From positions 124,001 to 188,000 of the forward strand of contig NZ_QUZU01000002.1 in NCBI RefSeq assembly GCF_004682055.1: a DNA stretch of 64,000 nt, read 5' to 3'. Position numbers and translations under genes: made by a program. The notes below the pieces were generated by a model that worked only from the letters and a program-made list of their open reading frames with translations, made no database searches and was not told the origin of the DNA. The stretch is from Pseudomonas kairouanensis. GTDB lineage: Bacteria; Pseudomonadota; Gammaproteobacteria; Pseudomonadales; Pseudomonadaceae. This document shows, piece by piece, positions 53,144 through 63,735 of this stretch (the stretch's first letter is position 1; the number at the start of each line of letters is the position of its first letter).

Positions 53144-53313
53144 GGTGTTCTCATAAAAGCGAAGGAAAGTGGGGCGAGCCTAAAGACAACACCGTAGCCC
53201 GGGTAGGCTGCTGGCAGTGATAACACTCATGCCCGGTAATGATGAGTGAATCGTTAACTTTCTGCGCGAAGGGTGATGATACATTCAGACACAACTGCCG
53301 AAACAGGAAATCC

Positions 53314-53934
53314 ATGGTTATGAAGATCACGCTGAATAGGATGCTCATGGCTTCAACCCTGGCCGCTGCCATGGCCATGGGCCTGGCACACGCCGCCGAT
53401 GCGCCACGGGTGGGCGTGCGTGGCGCCATCACTGCCATCGACGGTGATGCGCTGCAGATCAAGGTCAACAGCGGTGAAGACGTCACCGTACACCTGACAA
53501 AAGACACCCAGGTCCGCGCCGTCACCCTGGCTAGGATCGATGAGATCAAGCCCGGCAGCTATATCGGCTCGGCCGCCATGCCCAACGCCGACGGCAGCCT
53601 GACTGCGCTGGAAGTGCATGTATTCCCTCCGGCCATGGCCGGCACGGGCGACGGGCATCGCGCATTCGACCTCAAAGAAGGCAGCAGCATGACCAACGGC
53701 ACCGTCGGCGACTTGGTGGTGAGCAACGGGCGCACGTTGACCGTGAAGTACAAGGGCGGCGAGCAGAAGATTGTGGTGCCGGAGGATGTGCCGATCGTAA
53801 ACCTGGAGCCAGGGGATCGCAGCTTGCTGAAGCCGGGGGTGAAGGTGGTGTTGTTTGCCGCTAAAGGCGCCGATGGAACGATTACGGCCCAGGCAATCTC
53901 GGCGGGTAAGGATGGCGTGACGCCGCCTATGTAA
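53314..53934 (+). CDS. Periplasmic protein of unknown function
   Basis: A 206-residue exported protein. Signal peptide to about residue 27 (ASTLAAAMAMGLAHA), then repeated OB-like beta segments (VRGAITAIDGDALQIKVN, NGTVGDLVVSNGRTLTVKY). The internal likeness between the two halves suggests a duplicated beta domain as in DUF5666 proteins. ATG at 53314 has AGGAAA upstream; ATG at 53320 is the alternative. Confidence 0.72.
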   Translation: MVMKITLNRMLMASTLAAAMAMGLAHAADAPRVGVRGAITAIDGDALQIKVNSGEDVTVHLTKDTQVRAVTLARIDEIKPGSYIGSAAMPNADGSLTALEVHVFPPAMAGTGDGHRAFDLKEGSSMTNGTVGDLVVSNGRTLTVKYKGGEQKIVVPEDVPIVNLEPGDRSLLKPGVKVVLFAAKGADGTITAQAISAGKDGVTPPM

Positions 53935-53953
53935 TGTCTGGCGCAGAACCAAA

Positions 53954-54043
53954 TGTGGGAGCGGGCTTGCTCGCGAATGGGGTGTGTCAGCCAATGAATC
54001 TATTGACTGACACACCCCATTCGCGAGCAAGCCCGCTCCCACA
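53954..54043. repeat. REPIN with perfect 37-base arms
   Basis: Arm 53954-53990 begins TGTGGGAGCGGGCTTGCTCG and ends GGGGTGTGTCAG. Arm 54007-54043 is its exact reverse complement, with a 16-base loop. This is the most perfect doublet in the window, likely young. It sits between two convergent genes and would act as a strong terminator hairpin. Confidence 0.93.
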
Positions 54044-54064
54044 GGTTTAACCGCGTTTATTCAG

Positions 54065-55069
54065 TTATTGCCCGCTGTAGATCTGGTCAAACACCCCACC
54101 ATCATTGAAGTGGGTTTTCTGCACGGTACGCCAGTCACCAAAGGTCTTCTCCACCGACAAAAAGTCGACTTTCGGGAAACGGTCGGTGTACTTGGCCAGT
54201 ACCTTCGGGTCACGTGGGCGCAGGTAATTGTTGGCAGCAATTTCCTGGCCTTGCGGCGACCACAGGTACTTCAAGTAGTCTTCGGCGGCCACGCGGGTGC
54301 CTTTCTTCTCGACAACTTTATCAACCACGGATACCGGCGGCTCAGCCTCGGCGGACACGCTTGGGTAGATCACTTCGAACTGATCACGGCCGAATTCACG
54401 GGCGATCATTTCCGCTTCGTTTTCAAACGTCACCAGCACGTCGCCGATCTGGTTGGTCATGAACGTGGTGGTCGCCGCGCGGCCACCGGTGTCCAGCACG
54501 GGGGCCTGCTTGAACAGCTTGCCGACAAAGGCCTTGGCGTTGTTTTCGTCGCCGCCGTTCTTCAGGACATAGCCCCAGGCGGACAGGTAGGTATAGCGGC
54601 CGTTACCCGAGGTTTTCGGGTTGGGCACGATCACTTGCACGCCATCTTTGAGCAGGTCCGGCCAGTCTTTCAGGGCCTTGGGGTTGCCTTTGCGCACGAT
54701 GAAAACGGTAGCGGAGGTAAAGGGCGCGCTGTTGTTCGGCAGGCGGGTGACCCAGTTGTCTGGCACCAGTTTGCCGTTGTCCACCAGGGCATTGATGTCG
54801 GTGGCCATGTTCATGGTGATCACGTCAGCCGGCAGGCCGTCGATCACCGAGCGCGCTTGTTTGCTGGAGCCGCCGAAAGACATTTGCAGGGTCAGCTTGT
54901 CGTTCGGGTGCTCGGCTTCCCAGTGTTTCTGGAAGGCGGCGTTGTAGTCCTTGTAGAAATCGCGCATCACGTCGTAGGAGACGTTGAGCAGTGTGACGGG
55001 GGCAGCCTGGACGGCGCCCGCCAGGGCAAGGCCGGCGGCCAGAAGAGAGGCGCTAACGAGTTTTTTCAC
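54065..55069 (-). CDS. sbp: Sulfate-binding periplasmic protein
   Basis: ABC-type solute-binding protein of 334 residues with a signal peptide (1-22) and the sulfate/thiosulfate family segments LLNVSYDVMRDFYKDYN, SFGGSSKQARSVIDGLPADV, PNPKTSGNGRYTYLSAWG and NEAEMIAREFG. It delivers sulfate to a CysTWA permease, which is not in this window. Sulfur-starvation control by CysB would be expected but no site is called. Confidence 0.94.
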   Translation of the reverse strand: MKKLVSASLLAAGLALAGAVQAAPVTLLNVSYDVMRDFYKDYNAAFQKHWEAEHPNDKLTLQMSFGGSSKQARSVIDGLPADVITMNMATDINALVDNGKLVPDNWVTRLPNNSAPFTSATVFIVRKGNPKALKDWPDLLKDGVQVIVPNPKTSGNGRYTYLSAWGYVLKNGGDENNAKAFVGKLFKQAPVLDTGGRAATTTFMTNQIGDVLVTFENEAEMIAREFGRDQFEVIYPSVSAEAEPPVSVVDKVVEKKGTRVAAEDYLKYLWSPQGQEIAANNYLRPRDPKVLAKYTDRFPKVDFLSVEKTFGDWRTVQKTHFNDGGVFDQIYSGQ

Positions 55070-55174
55070 TGCTCATTCCTTGTTGTTCGAGAAGGTAACT
55101 GGGTGAGTGACGGCAATTTGCCAGCGACTATAGCTGGCGGCGCATAGACGTTTAAAGATTAAAACGCACTTTGC

Positions 55175-55999
55175 TTATTCCAATTTTCGGAAAAGATTAT
55201 TCCCACAGCGAGAGCAGAACGCGGCGTTGGGCTCATGGCTGTTTTTCTGGCACACCGGGCAGTCATGTTGCAGCTGTTCACCGCGCATGGCGCTGGCCAG
55301 TTCGGCGGTGAAAATCCCGGTGGGCACGGCGATGATCGAGTAACCGGTGATCATCACCAGTGACGAAATAACCTGGCCCAGCGGCGTCTTGGGCACGATA
55401 TCGCCAAAGCCGACGGTGGTCAGGGTCACAATGGCCCAGTAGATGCCCTTGGGAATGCTGGTAAACCCGTGTTCCGGGCCTTCGATCACGTACATCAGGG
55501 TGCCGAACACCGTCACCAGGGTGCACACGCTTACCAGGAACACCACGATCTTCTGCTTGCTGCCCCGCAATGCTGCCATCAGGTAGTTGGCCTGCTTGAG
55601 GTACGGGCTCAGCTTGAGCACACGGAAGATACGCAGCATACGGATGATGCGGATGATCAGCAGGTACTGCGCATCGCTGTAATACAGCGCGAGAATGCCG
55701 GGCACGATGGCCAGCAAGTCCACCAACCCGTAGAAACTGAAGGCATAGCGCAATGGCTTGGGCGAGCAGTACAACCGCATGCCGTACTCGATGGCAAAGA
55801 TCAGCGTGAAGCCCCACTCGATGTAGGCCAGCACATCGGCGTAGTCACGGTGCACCTGGTCGATGCTGTCGAGCATCACGATCACAAGGCTTGCGAGGAT
55901 GATCAGCAGCAGGATGCCGTCGAAGCGTCGCCCGGCCACTGTGTCGCTTTGAAAAACCATGACATAGAGCCGCTGGCGCCAGTCGTTGTTGCTGTCCAT
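55175..55999 (-). CDS. Voltage-gated-type potassium channel with zinc-ribbon tail
   Basis: A 274-residue, six-helix ion channel. S4-like positive helix IRIIRMLRIFRVLKLSPYL, pore and filter TLTTVGFGD, then a cytoplasmic tail with CPVCQ and CSRCG pairs (a zinc ribbon) near the end. The TVGFGD filter predicts potassium selectivity. The zinc ribbon is unlike the RCK domains of many bacterial K channels and may sense redox state or metal. Confidence 0.85.
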   Translation of the reverse strand: MDSNNDWRQRLYVMVFQSDTVAGRRFDGILLLIILASLVIVMLDSIDQVHRDYADVLAYIEWGFTLIFAIEYGMRLYCSPKPLRYAFSFYGLVDLLAIVPGILALYYSDAQYLLIIRIIRMLRIFRVLKLSPYLKQANYLMAALRGSKQKIVVFLVSVCTLVTVFGTLMYVIEGPEHGFTSIPKGIYWAIVTLTTVGFGDIVPKTPLGQVISSLVMITGYSIIAVPTGIFTAELASAMRGEQLQHDCPVCQKNSHEPNAAFCSRCGNNLFRKLE

Positions 56000-56030
56000 A
56001 AATCCCGCCTGAAACGAATATCGAGCAAGC

Positions 56031-56903
56031 CTAGGGGGATTCGAAGGGGCTGTCCATGCGGGGTTTGCGCAGCAGGCGGCGGGTGGCGTGCACCAGCCAG
56101 CAGGCGAGGATAAACGGGGCGGTGAGCGTTGGCAGGTGCAGGGCGGCGAAGCCCGGTGTAAGGACGATTGCCAGCAGGATGCCGAGCAGTGGAAACCAGG
56201 GGCGGCGAGCCTGGCTCAGGGCCAGGGCGGTCAAGGCGGGGTTGTAGCTGTGCAGGCCGAGCAGGGCGCTGGTGGGGTCATTGAGCAGCAGGGCGATGAA
56301 CACACCCGTACTGGCGCCGATCAAGGCCCACAGGGCGGCTCGCCGGTTGGCCAGCCACAGGCCGAGGGCAATCGACAGACCCGCCAGGGGCTGGTCCAAC
56401 AGCATGATCTGTGCGAGCCCGATGAAGGGTGCGATGAGGATCGACAGCGTGTCCGGCTGTATCAGGGGAACGGTGCCAGCTGGCGCCGTGCCCAACAGCA
56501 GCCATCCAAGGCCGACAAAGGGCGCGGTGTAGGCGGGTAAATCGTCGGGGCGGGTCGCGTGTTTCAACCATTGCCGTGTGAGCATCGCTGCCAGGCCGCC
56601 ACACGCCAGGATCAGCGGCGGCACCAACGCCGACCAGGCGAAATGCTGGCTGATCAACAAGCCCAGCAGCACGCCGTTATAGCTATAAAGCCCGGCCTGG
56701 CGCTCGGCCTTGGGATAGCCCCGGCGCTGGGCCGTGAGCAAACCCGCGACGCCTCCCAACAGTGCCCCTGCGAACAAGGCCGGGGCGCCGATCAGGATGG
56801 CCAATAGGCACAACAGGCCGCACAGTGGATGGCGTTGCAGGAAGATTTGGCTGAAGCCATTGAGCAGGGCTTCGGCCCAGTCGGGGCAGGTTGGGTTGTG
56901 CAT
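56031..56903 (-). CDS. Urea transporter (UT family)
   Basis: A 290-residue, about ten-helix channel-like urea transporter with the duplicated UT fold; the two conserved signatures are GLYSYNGVLLGLLI and GLHSYNPALTALAL. ATG at 56903 has GGGAG upstream. It lies 3' of the glyoxylate pathway operon on the same strand; purine and ureide breakdown yields both urea and glyoxylate, which may explain the adjacency. Confidence 0.9.
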   Translation of the reverse strand: MHNPTCPDWAEALLNGFSQIFLQRHPLCGLLCLLAILIGAPALFAGALLGGVAGLLTAQRRGYPKAERQAGLYSYNGVLLGLLISQHFAWSALVPPLILACGGLAAMLTRQWLKHATRPDDLPAYTAPFVGLGWLLLGTAPAGTVPLIQPDTLSILIAPFIGLAQIMLLDQPLAGLSIALGLWLANRRAALWALIGASTGVFIALLLNDPTSALLGLHSYNPALTALALSQARRPWFPLLGILLAIVLTPGFAALHLPTLTAPFILACWLVHATRRLLRKPRMDSPFESP

Positions 56904-56913
56904 GGCAGCTCCC

Positions 56914-57013
56914 TGTAGGAGCGGGCTTGCCCGCGAAAAACCTGAGAGCGCCGCGTGCATCCAGGATGTCCGCGTCATCGTTGAGGTTCTTCGCGAGCAA
57001 GCTCGCTCCTACA
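56914..57013. repeat. REP doublet of the TGTAGGAGCGGG subtype overlapping the pyk stop
   Basis: Outward arms TGTAGGAGCGGGCTTGCCCG (56914 on) and its partner ending GCAAGCTCGCTCCTACA (57013). The sequence differs from the other repeats by TAGG in place of TGGG. The right arm contains the TAG stop codon of pyk (57009-57011). Confidence 0.85.
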
Positions 57014-58413
57014 GTAGGGTTTCGATACGCAGCGAGTTGGTCGACCCCGGCTGCCCAAACGGCACCCCCGCGGTTATCACCAACGTATCCCCACGCTCTG
57101 CCATGCCCTGGGCCTGGGCAATTTCCAGGGCGGTGGAACACACCTCATCCACCTGGCGCAGCCGGTCATTGACCACCGAGTGCACGCCCCACGCCACGCT
57201 CAAGCGTCGGGCCGTGGACAGGTTGGGCGTAAGGTTGAGGATCGGCGCCACCGGCCGCTCCCGCGCCGCGCGCAGGCTGGAGCTGCCGGACTCGCTGTAG
57301 TTCACCAGCACCGCCACCGGCAGGATGCTGCTGATACGGCGGATCGCACAGCTGATGGCGTCCGACACCGTGGCATCCGCCTTGGGCCGGCTCACATCCA
57401 GTTGCGCCTGGTAGTCCGGGCCGTTTTCCACCTGGCGGATGATCTTGCTCATCATCAGCACGGCTTCCAGCGGGTAATCGCCAGAGGCGGTCTCGGCCGA
57501 CAGCATCACCGCGTCCGCACCTTCGGCCACTGCGTTGGCGACATCGGTGACTTCGGCACGGGTAGGGGCCGGGGAGAAGCGCATCGACTCCAGCATCTGC
57601 GTGGCCACCACCACCGGTTTACCCAGTTGGCGACAGGTACTGATGATGTCTTTCTGGATCTGCGGCACGCTTTCGGCCGGCACCTCCACACCCAGGTCCC
57701 CTCTGGCCACCATGATCGCGTCGCTCAGCTCGGCGATTTCCTGCAGACGCTGTACGGCCGACGGTTTCTCGATCTTGGCCATCAAAAATGCGCGGTCGCC
57801 GATCAGCTCACGGGCTTCGCGAATGTCTTCCGGACGCTGCACAAAAGAGAGCGCCACCCAGTCCACGCCTAGCTCCAGCCCAAAGCTCAAGTCGCGCCGA
57901 TCCTTGGCGGTCAATGGGCTCAGTTCCAACAACGCTTGCGGAACGTTCACACCTTTGCGGTCTGACAGTTCACCGCCATTGAGCACCGTGGTGTCGATGG
58001 CATCGGCGTGCTTGGTGATGACCCGCAGGCGCAGCTTGCCGTCATCCAGCAGCAGGTCCATGCCCGGCTCCAGCGCCGCGATGATTTCCGGGTGGGGCAG
58101 GTTGACCCGGCGCTGGTCGCCAGGTGTTTCGTCCAGGTCCAGGCGCAAGGCCTGGCCGCGCACCAGTTGCACCTTGCCTTCGGCAAAGCGCCCGACCCGC
58201 AGCTTGGGCCCTTGCAGGTCCATGAGGATGCCCAGCGGGTAATTGAGCTGGCGTTCCACCTGGCGAATCCATTGGTAGCGCTGGGCGTGGTCGGCATGCT
58301 CGCCGTGGCTGAAATTGAGGCGGAAGATATTCACCCCGGCTTCCACCAGCTCGCGGATGTCATCGATGCCATCGGTGGCCGGGCCCAGGGTGGCGAGGAT
58401 CTTGACCTTTTTG

Positions 58414-58424
<11 letters not shown>
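57009..58424 (-). CDS. pyk: Pyruvate kinase (glyoxylate-operon copy)
   Basis: Converts phosphoenolpyruvate and ADP to pyruvate and ATP. 471 residues; substrate motifs VNIFRLNFSHGEHADHA, MDLQGPKLRVG, MAKIEKPSAV, MVARGDLGVEVP and the signature MLSAETASGDYPLEAV. ATG at 58424 lies inside the ttuD tail (11-base overlap), showing it belongs to the gcl operon, where it completes the path from glycerate. The REP arm supplies its stop codon. Confidence 0.94.
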
Positions 58425-59694
<1,270 letters not shown>

Positions 59695-59752
59695 AAGCGG
59701 GCTCCCGGGGAATTCTTGTTATTAGGGATGCATCTATTGGAACGCGATCAAA

Positions 59753-59842
59753 TGTGGGAGCGGGCTTGCTCGCGAATGCGGTCTGGCATTCAACATCCAT
59801 GCTGACTGACCCACCGCTTTTGCGAGCAAGCCCGCTCCCACA
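59753..59842. repeat. REPIN (TGTGGGAGCGGG type) inside the gcl operon
   Basis: Outward arms TGTGGGAGCGGGCTTGCTCG and GAGCAAGCCCGCTCCCACA. The inner part is imperfect (GAATGCGG / CCGCTTTTG). It lies between glxR and ttuD, two genes of one operon, where it could tune downstream expression. Confidence 0.88.
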
Positions 59843-59876
59843 TTCGACCGCATTTCAAAGGTAGGAGCGGTGTGTA

Positions 59877-60767
59877 CTACTTGTCCCGAATCGAGAAGTT
59901 GGCCATATGTTCCAAGCCCTTGATCAGCGCCGAGTGGTCCCAGTTGCCGCCACCAATTGCGGTGCACGTACTGAACACCTGTTGGGTGCCGGCGGTGTTC
60001 GGCAGGTTGATCCCCAGCTCCTTGGCCCCGGCCAGCGCCAGGTTCAAATCCTTCTGGTGCAGGTTGATACGGAAGCCCGGATCGAAGGTGCCTTTGATCA
60101 TGCGTTCGCCATGCACTTCCAGAATCTTCGACGAGGCAAACCCACCCATCAGCGCTTCACGCACCTTGGCCGGATCGGCGCCGTTCTTGGCGGCGAACAG
60201 CAGCGCTTCGGCCACCGCCTGGATGTTCAGCGCGACGATGATCTGGTTGGCCACCTTGGCGGTCTGGCCATCGCCATTGCCGCCCACCAGGGTGATGTTC
60301 TTGCCCATGGCCTGGAACAGCGGCAGGGCGCGTTCGAAGGTTTGCGGCTTGCCGCCGATCATGATGCTCAGGGTGCCAGCCTTGGCACCGACTTCACCGC
60401 CGGACACGGGGGCGTCGAGGTAGTGCGCGCCAGCCTCGTTGATCTTGGCGGCAAATGCCTTGGTGGCGGTGGGGGAGATCGAACTCATGTCGATCACCAC
60501 TTTGTTCGGCGACAGGCCAGCGGCCACGCCGTCGGCACGGAACAGCACGTCGTCGACTTGCGGGGTGTCGGGCACCATCACGATGATGAACTCGGCTTCC
60601 TGGGCCACTTGCTGGGGGCTTGCCAGGGCAATGGCGCCGGCGTCGACCAGCGCTTGCGGCGCCTTGCCGTGGTGTTCGGAGAGGAACAGTTGGTGACCTG
60701 CCTTTTGCAGGTTGGCGGCCATGGGTTGGCCCATGATGCCGGTGCCGATAAATCCGATTTTAGCCAT
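59877..60767 (-). CDS. glxR: 2-hydroxy-3-oxopropionate reductase (tartronate semialdehyde reductase)
   Basis: NAD(P)H-dependent reduction of tartronate semialdehyde to D-glycerate. 296 residues: nucleotide motif IGFIGTGIMGQPMAANL, substrate loop DAPVSGGEVGA, catalytic lysine in TAKVANQIIVALN. Third gene of the gcl operon, after hyi. Confidence 0.94.
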   Translation of the reverse strand: MAKIGFIGTGIMGQPMAANLQKAGHQLFLSEHHGKAPQALVDAGAIALASPQQVAQEAEFIIVMVPDTPQVDDVLFRADGVAAGLSPNKVVIDMSSISPTATKAFAAKINEAGAHYLDAPVSGGEVGAKAGTLSIMIGGKPQTFERALPLFQAMGKNITLVGGNGDGQTAKVANQIIVALNIQAVAEALLFAAKNGADPAKVREALMGGFASSKILEVHGERMIKGTFDPGFRINLHQKDLNLALAGAKELGINLPNTAGTQQVFSTCTAIGGGNWDHSALIKGLEHMANFSIRDK

Positions 60768-60803
60768 GAAGAAATCCTCTTGTTAGTCCACCGCAGGACC
60801 CCT

Positions 60804-60892
60804 GTGGGAGGGGGCTTGCTCCCGATGGCGGCGGGTCAGTCAATACTGTTTTGCCTGACATATCGCTATCGGGAGCAAGCCCCCTCCCACAA
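60804..60892. repeat. REPIN (TGTGGGAGGGGG type) between hyi and glxR
   Basis: Outward arms TGTGGGAGGGGGCTTGCTCC and GGGAGCAAGCCCCCTCCCAC around a spacer with GGCGGGTCAG. It is the second REP doublet inside the gcl operon. Confidence 0.88.
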
Positions 60893-60910
60893 AGATCGAT
60901 GTTGTTTCTG

Positions 60911-61693
60911 TTAGATGGCATTGTGGCTTTTGAGCCAGCCCAGACCTGCTTCGGTGGTGGTCAGCGGTTTGTATTCGCAGCCCACCCAACCCTGGTAACC
61001 AATGCGGTCCAGGTGCTCGAACAGGAACCGATAGTTGATCTCCCCGGTACCCGGCTCATTGCGCCCAGGGTTGTCCGCCAACTGAATGTGGTTGATCTCA
61101 CCCAGGTGCGCCGCCATGGTGCGGGCCAAATCGCCTTCCATGATTTGCATGTGGTAGATGTCGTATTGCAGGAACAGGTTGGCGCTGCCCACCTGCTCGC
61201 GGATCGACAGGGCCTGGGCTGTGTTGTTCAGGTAGAAACCCGGTATGTCGCGGGTGTTGATCATCTCCATCACCAGCTTGATACCCGCCGCTTGCAGCTT
61301 GTCGGCGGCGTACTTGAGGTTGGCGACGAAGGTTTTTTCCAGCGTCTGGTCATCCACACCGGCCGGACGAATTCCCGCCAGGCAGTTGATCTGGGTATTA
61401 CCCAGCACCTGGGCATAGGCGATGGCCAGCTTGACCCCGGCGCGGAATTCCTCGACCCGGTCAGGGTGGCAGGCCAGGCCGCGTTCGCCGCTGGCCCAGT
61501 CACCGGCAGGCAGGTTGAACAGCACTTGGGTCAAGCCGTTGGCGTCCAGGTGGGCCTTGATTTCAGCCGAGCTGAATTCATACGGGAACAGGTACTCGAC
61601 ACCTTCGAAGCCCGCATCGGCGGCCGCTTTGAAGCGAGCGAGAAAGTCCTGCTCGGTGAACAGCATGGACAGGTTGGCGGCAAAACGCGGCAT
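60911..61693 (-). CDS. hyi: Hydroxypyruvate isomerase
   Basis: Interconverts hydroxypyruvate and tartronate semialdehyde. 260-residue TIM barrel of the AP-endonuclease-2 fold; metal-site segments are VMEMINTRDIPGF, FLQYDIYHMQIMEGD and HIQLADNPGRNEPGTGEI, with the final GCEYKP strand. Starts ten bases after the gcl stop. Confidence 0.94.
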   Translation of the reverse strand: MPRFAANLSMLFTEQDFLARFKAAADAGFEGVEYLFPYEFSSAEIKAHLDANGLTQVLFNLPAGDWASGERGLACHPDRVEEFRAGVKLAIAYAQVLGNTQINCLAGIRPAGVDDQTLEKTFVANLKYAADKLQAAGIKLVMEMINTRDIPGFYLNNTAQALSIREQVGSANLFLQYDIYHMQIMEGDLARTMAAHLGEINHIQLADNPGRNEPGTGEINYRFLFEHLDRIGYQGWVGCEYKPLTTTEAGLGWLKSHNAI

Positions 61694-61703
61694 AGGGTTC
61701 TCC

Positions 61704-63479
61704 TTAATCGAGCAGGGAAATGGCGGTCGGCGCGTCGTTGCCCACCAGTGCCAGGTCTTCGAATTCGTTGACGGCGTTGATCTCGGTGCCCATGGAGATA
61801 TTGGTCACGCGCTCCAGGATGATCTCCACGATCACCGGTACCTTGAACTCTTCGATCAGCTCTTCGGCGCGGCGCAATGCGGGGGCGATCTGGCTCGGTT
61901 CGAACACACGCAGCGCCTTGCAACCCAGGCCTTCGGCGACGGCCACATGGTCCACGCCATAACCGTTGAGTTCCGGGGCGTTGAGGTTGTCGAAGGACAG
62001 CTGCACGCAGTAGTCCATCTCGAAACCACGCTGTGCCTGGCGGATCAGACCCAGGTAGGAGTTGTTCACCACTACATGGATGTACGGCAGCTTGAACTGC
62101 GCGCCCACGGCCAGTTCTTCGATCATGAACTGGAAGTCATAGTCGCCCGACAGCGCTACCACTTTGCGGCTCGGGTCAGCCTTGACCACACCGAGGGCCG
62201 CCGGAATGGTCCAGCCCAAGGGGCCGGCCTGACCGCAGTTGATCCAGTGGCGTGGCTTGTACACATGCAGGAACTGCGCGCCGGCAATCTGCGACAGGCC
62301 GATGGTGCTGACGTAGCAAGTGTCTTTGCCGAATACCTGGTTCATCTCTTCGTAAACGCGCTGCGGCTTGACCGGCACGTTGTCGAAGTGGGTCTTGCGG
62401 TGCAGGGTGGCCTTGCGCTGCTGGCAGTCATTGAGCCAGGCACTGCGGTCCTTGAGCTTGCCGGCGGCTTTCCACTCGCGGGCCACTTCGATGAACATGG
62501 TCAGTGCGGAACCGGCGTCGGAAACGATGCCCAGGCCCGGTGTGAACACGCGGCCGATTTGCGTCGGCTCGATATCAACGTGAATGAACTTGCGCCCTTC
62601 GGTGTACACCTCAACCGAGCCAGTGTGGCGGTTGGCCCATCGGTTGCCGATGCCCAGCACCACGTCCGACTTGAGCATCGTCGCGTTGCCATAACGGTGA
62701 GAGGTTTGCAGGCCGACCATGCCCACCATCTGCGGGTGATCGTCGGGGATGGTGCCCCAGCCCATCAGGGTTGGGATCACTGGGATACCGGTGAGTTCGG
62801 CGAATTCCACCAGCAGGTCGCTGGCATCGGCGTTGATCACGCCGCCACCGCTGACCAGCAACGGGCGCTCGGCTTGATCCAGCAGGGCCAGGGCTTTTTC
62901 CACTTGTACGCGGGTGGCCAGTGGCTTGGCCAACGGCAGCGGCTGGTAAGCGTCGATGTCGAATTCGATCTCGGCCATTTGCACGTCGAACGGCAGGTCG
63001 ATCAGCACCGGGCCGGGGCGGCCGGAGCGCATTTCATAGAAGGCTTTCTGGAACGCATAAGGCACCTGGCCGGGTTCGAGCACAGTGGTCGCCCACTTGG
63101 TCACCGGCTTGACGATGCTGGTGATGTCCACGGCCTGGAAATCTTCCTTGTGCATGCGGGCACGGGGGGCTTGGCCGGTGATGCACAGGATCGGGATCGA
63201 GTCCGCCGAGGCGCTGTACAAGCCGGTGACCATGTCGGTGCCCGCCGGGCCCGAAGTACCGATGCACACGCCAATATTGCCGGCCTTGGTGCGGGTGTAG
63301 CCCTCGGCCATGTGGGAGGCGCCTTCAACGTGGCGAGCAAGGACGTGATCGATGCCACCCACCTTCTGCAAGGCCGAGTACAGCGGGTTGATCGCAGCGC
63401 CTGGGATACCGAAGGCGGTGTCCACGCCTTCACGGCGCATTACCAGAACGGCGGCTTCGATTGCTCTCATTTTGCTCAT
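61704..63479 (-). CDS. gcl: Glyoxylate carboligase (tartronate-semialdehyde synthase)
   Basis: ThDP- and FAD-dependent condensation of two glyoxylates to tartronate semialdehyde and CO2. 591 residues. The usual ThDP-activating Glu is replaced by Val51 ([13 protein letters not shown]), the hallmark of true Gcl enzymes. ThDP/Mg binding is in [15 protein letters not shown] with [14 protein letters not shown]. First gene of the operon, with TTGTATACAA palindromes upstream. Confidence 0.96.
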   Translation of the reverse strand: MSKMRAIEAAVLVMRREGVDTAFGIPGAAINPLYSALQKVGGIDHVLARHVEGASHMAEGYTRTKAGNIGVCIGTSGPAGTDMVTGLYSASADSIPILCITGQAPRARMHKEDFQAVDITSIVKPVTKWATTVLEPGQVPYAFQKAFYEMRSGRPGPVLIDLPFDVQMAEIEFDIDAYQPLPLAKPLATRVQVEKALALLDQAERPLLVSGGGVINADASDLLVEFAELTGIPVIPTLMGWGTIPDDHPQMVGMVGLQTSHRYGNATMLKSDVVLGIGNRWANRHTGSVEVYTEGRKFIHVDIEPTQIGRVFTPGLGIVSDAGSALTMFIEVAREWKAAGKLKDRSAWLNDCQQRKATLHRKTHFDNVPVKPQRVYEEMNQVFGKDTCYVSTIGLSQIAGAQFLHVYKPRHWINCGQAGPLGWTIPAALGVVKADPSRKVVALSGDYDFQFMIEELAVGAQFKLPYIHVVVNNSYLGLIRQAQRGFEMDYCVQLSFDNLNAPELNGYGVDHVAVAEGLGCKALRVFEPSQIAPALRRAEELIEEFKVPVIVEIILERVTNISMGTEINAVNEFEDLALVGNDAPTAISLLD

Positions 63480-63506
63480 GATTTTGGTGCCTCTTGCGTT
63501 TTATAA

Positions 63507-63516
63507 TTGTATACAA
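63507..63516. promoter_or_regulatory. Candidate GntR-type operator 1 (TTGTATACAA)
   Basis: Perfect ten-base palindrome 28 bases upstream of the gcl start. TTGTATACAA is typical of FadR-subfamily GntR regulators. Its position at or near the promoter suggests repression of gcl. Confidence 0.65.
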
Positions 63517-63634
63517 GTGGAGTCTGGTCAAAGTGTATTCACGGCAGGCGGCGCAGGTCAATCCATTTTATTGGTAGGCCTTTGCGTTCGACGGAAGGCA
63601 TTTTTACGACGTATGGAAGGTTTGTGCAAAAATA

Positions 63635-63644
63635 TTGTATACAA
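63635..63644. promoter_or_regulatory. Candidate GntR-type operator 2 (TTGTATACAA)
   Basis: Second identical palindrome, 128 bases centre to centre from the first and 92 bases before the GlcG-like start. One regulator could control both directions, possibly by looping. Confidence 0.65.
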
Positions 63645-63735
63645 AAGCAAATGTCATTGTGTTCTATTTGTTTGATCGAGCATCTGATCAAACAGACCTC
63701 CACCGCTTTCCCAATAACAAAAGAAGGACGGCACC

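Noticed and set aside
61422..63506. 694-codon open frame antisense to gcl, and similar long antisense frames at 5725-6960 and 8858-10303
   Set aside because: High GC content opens the complementary frame of strongly coding genes; the predicted proteins are low-complexity (His, Gln, Val, Gly rich) with no domain, while the opposite strand encodes well-known enzymes.
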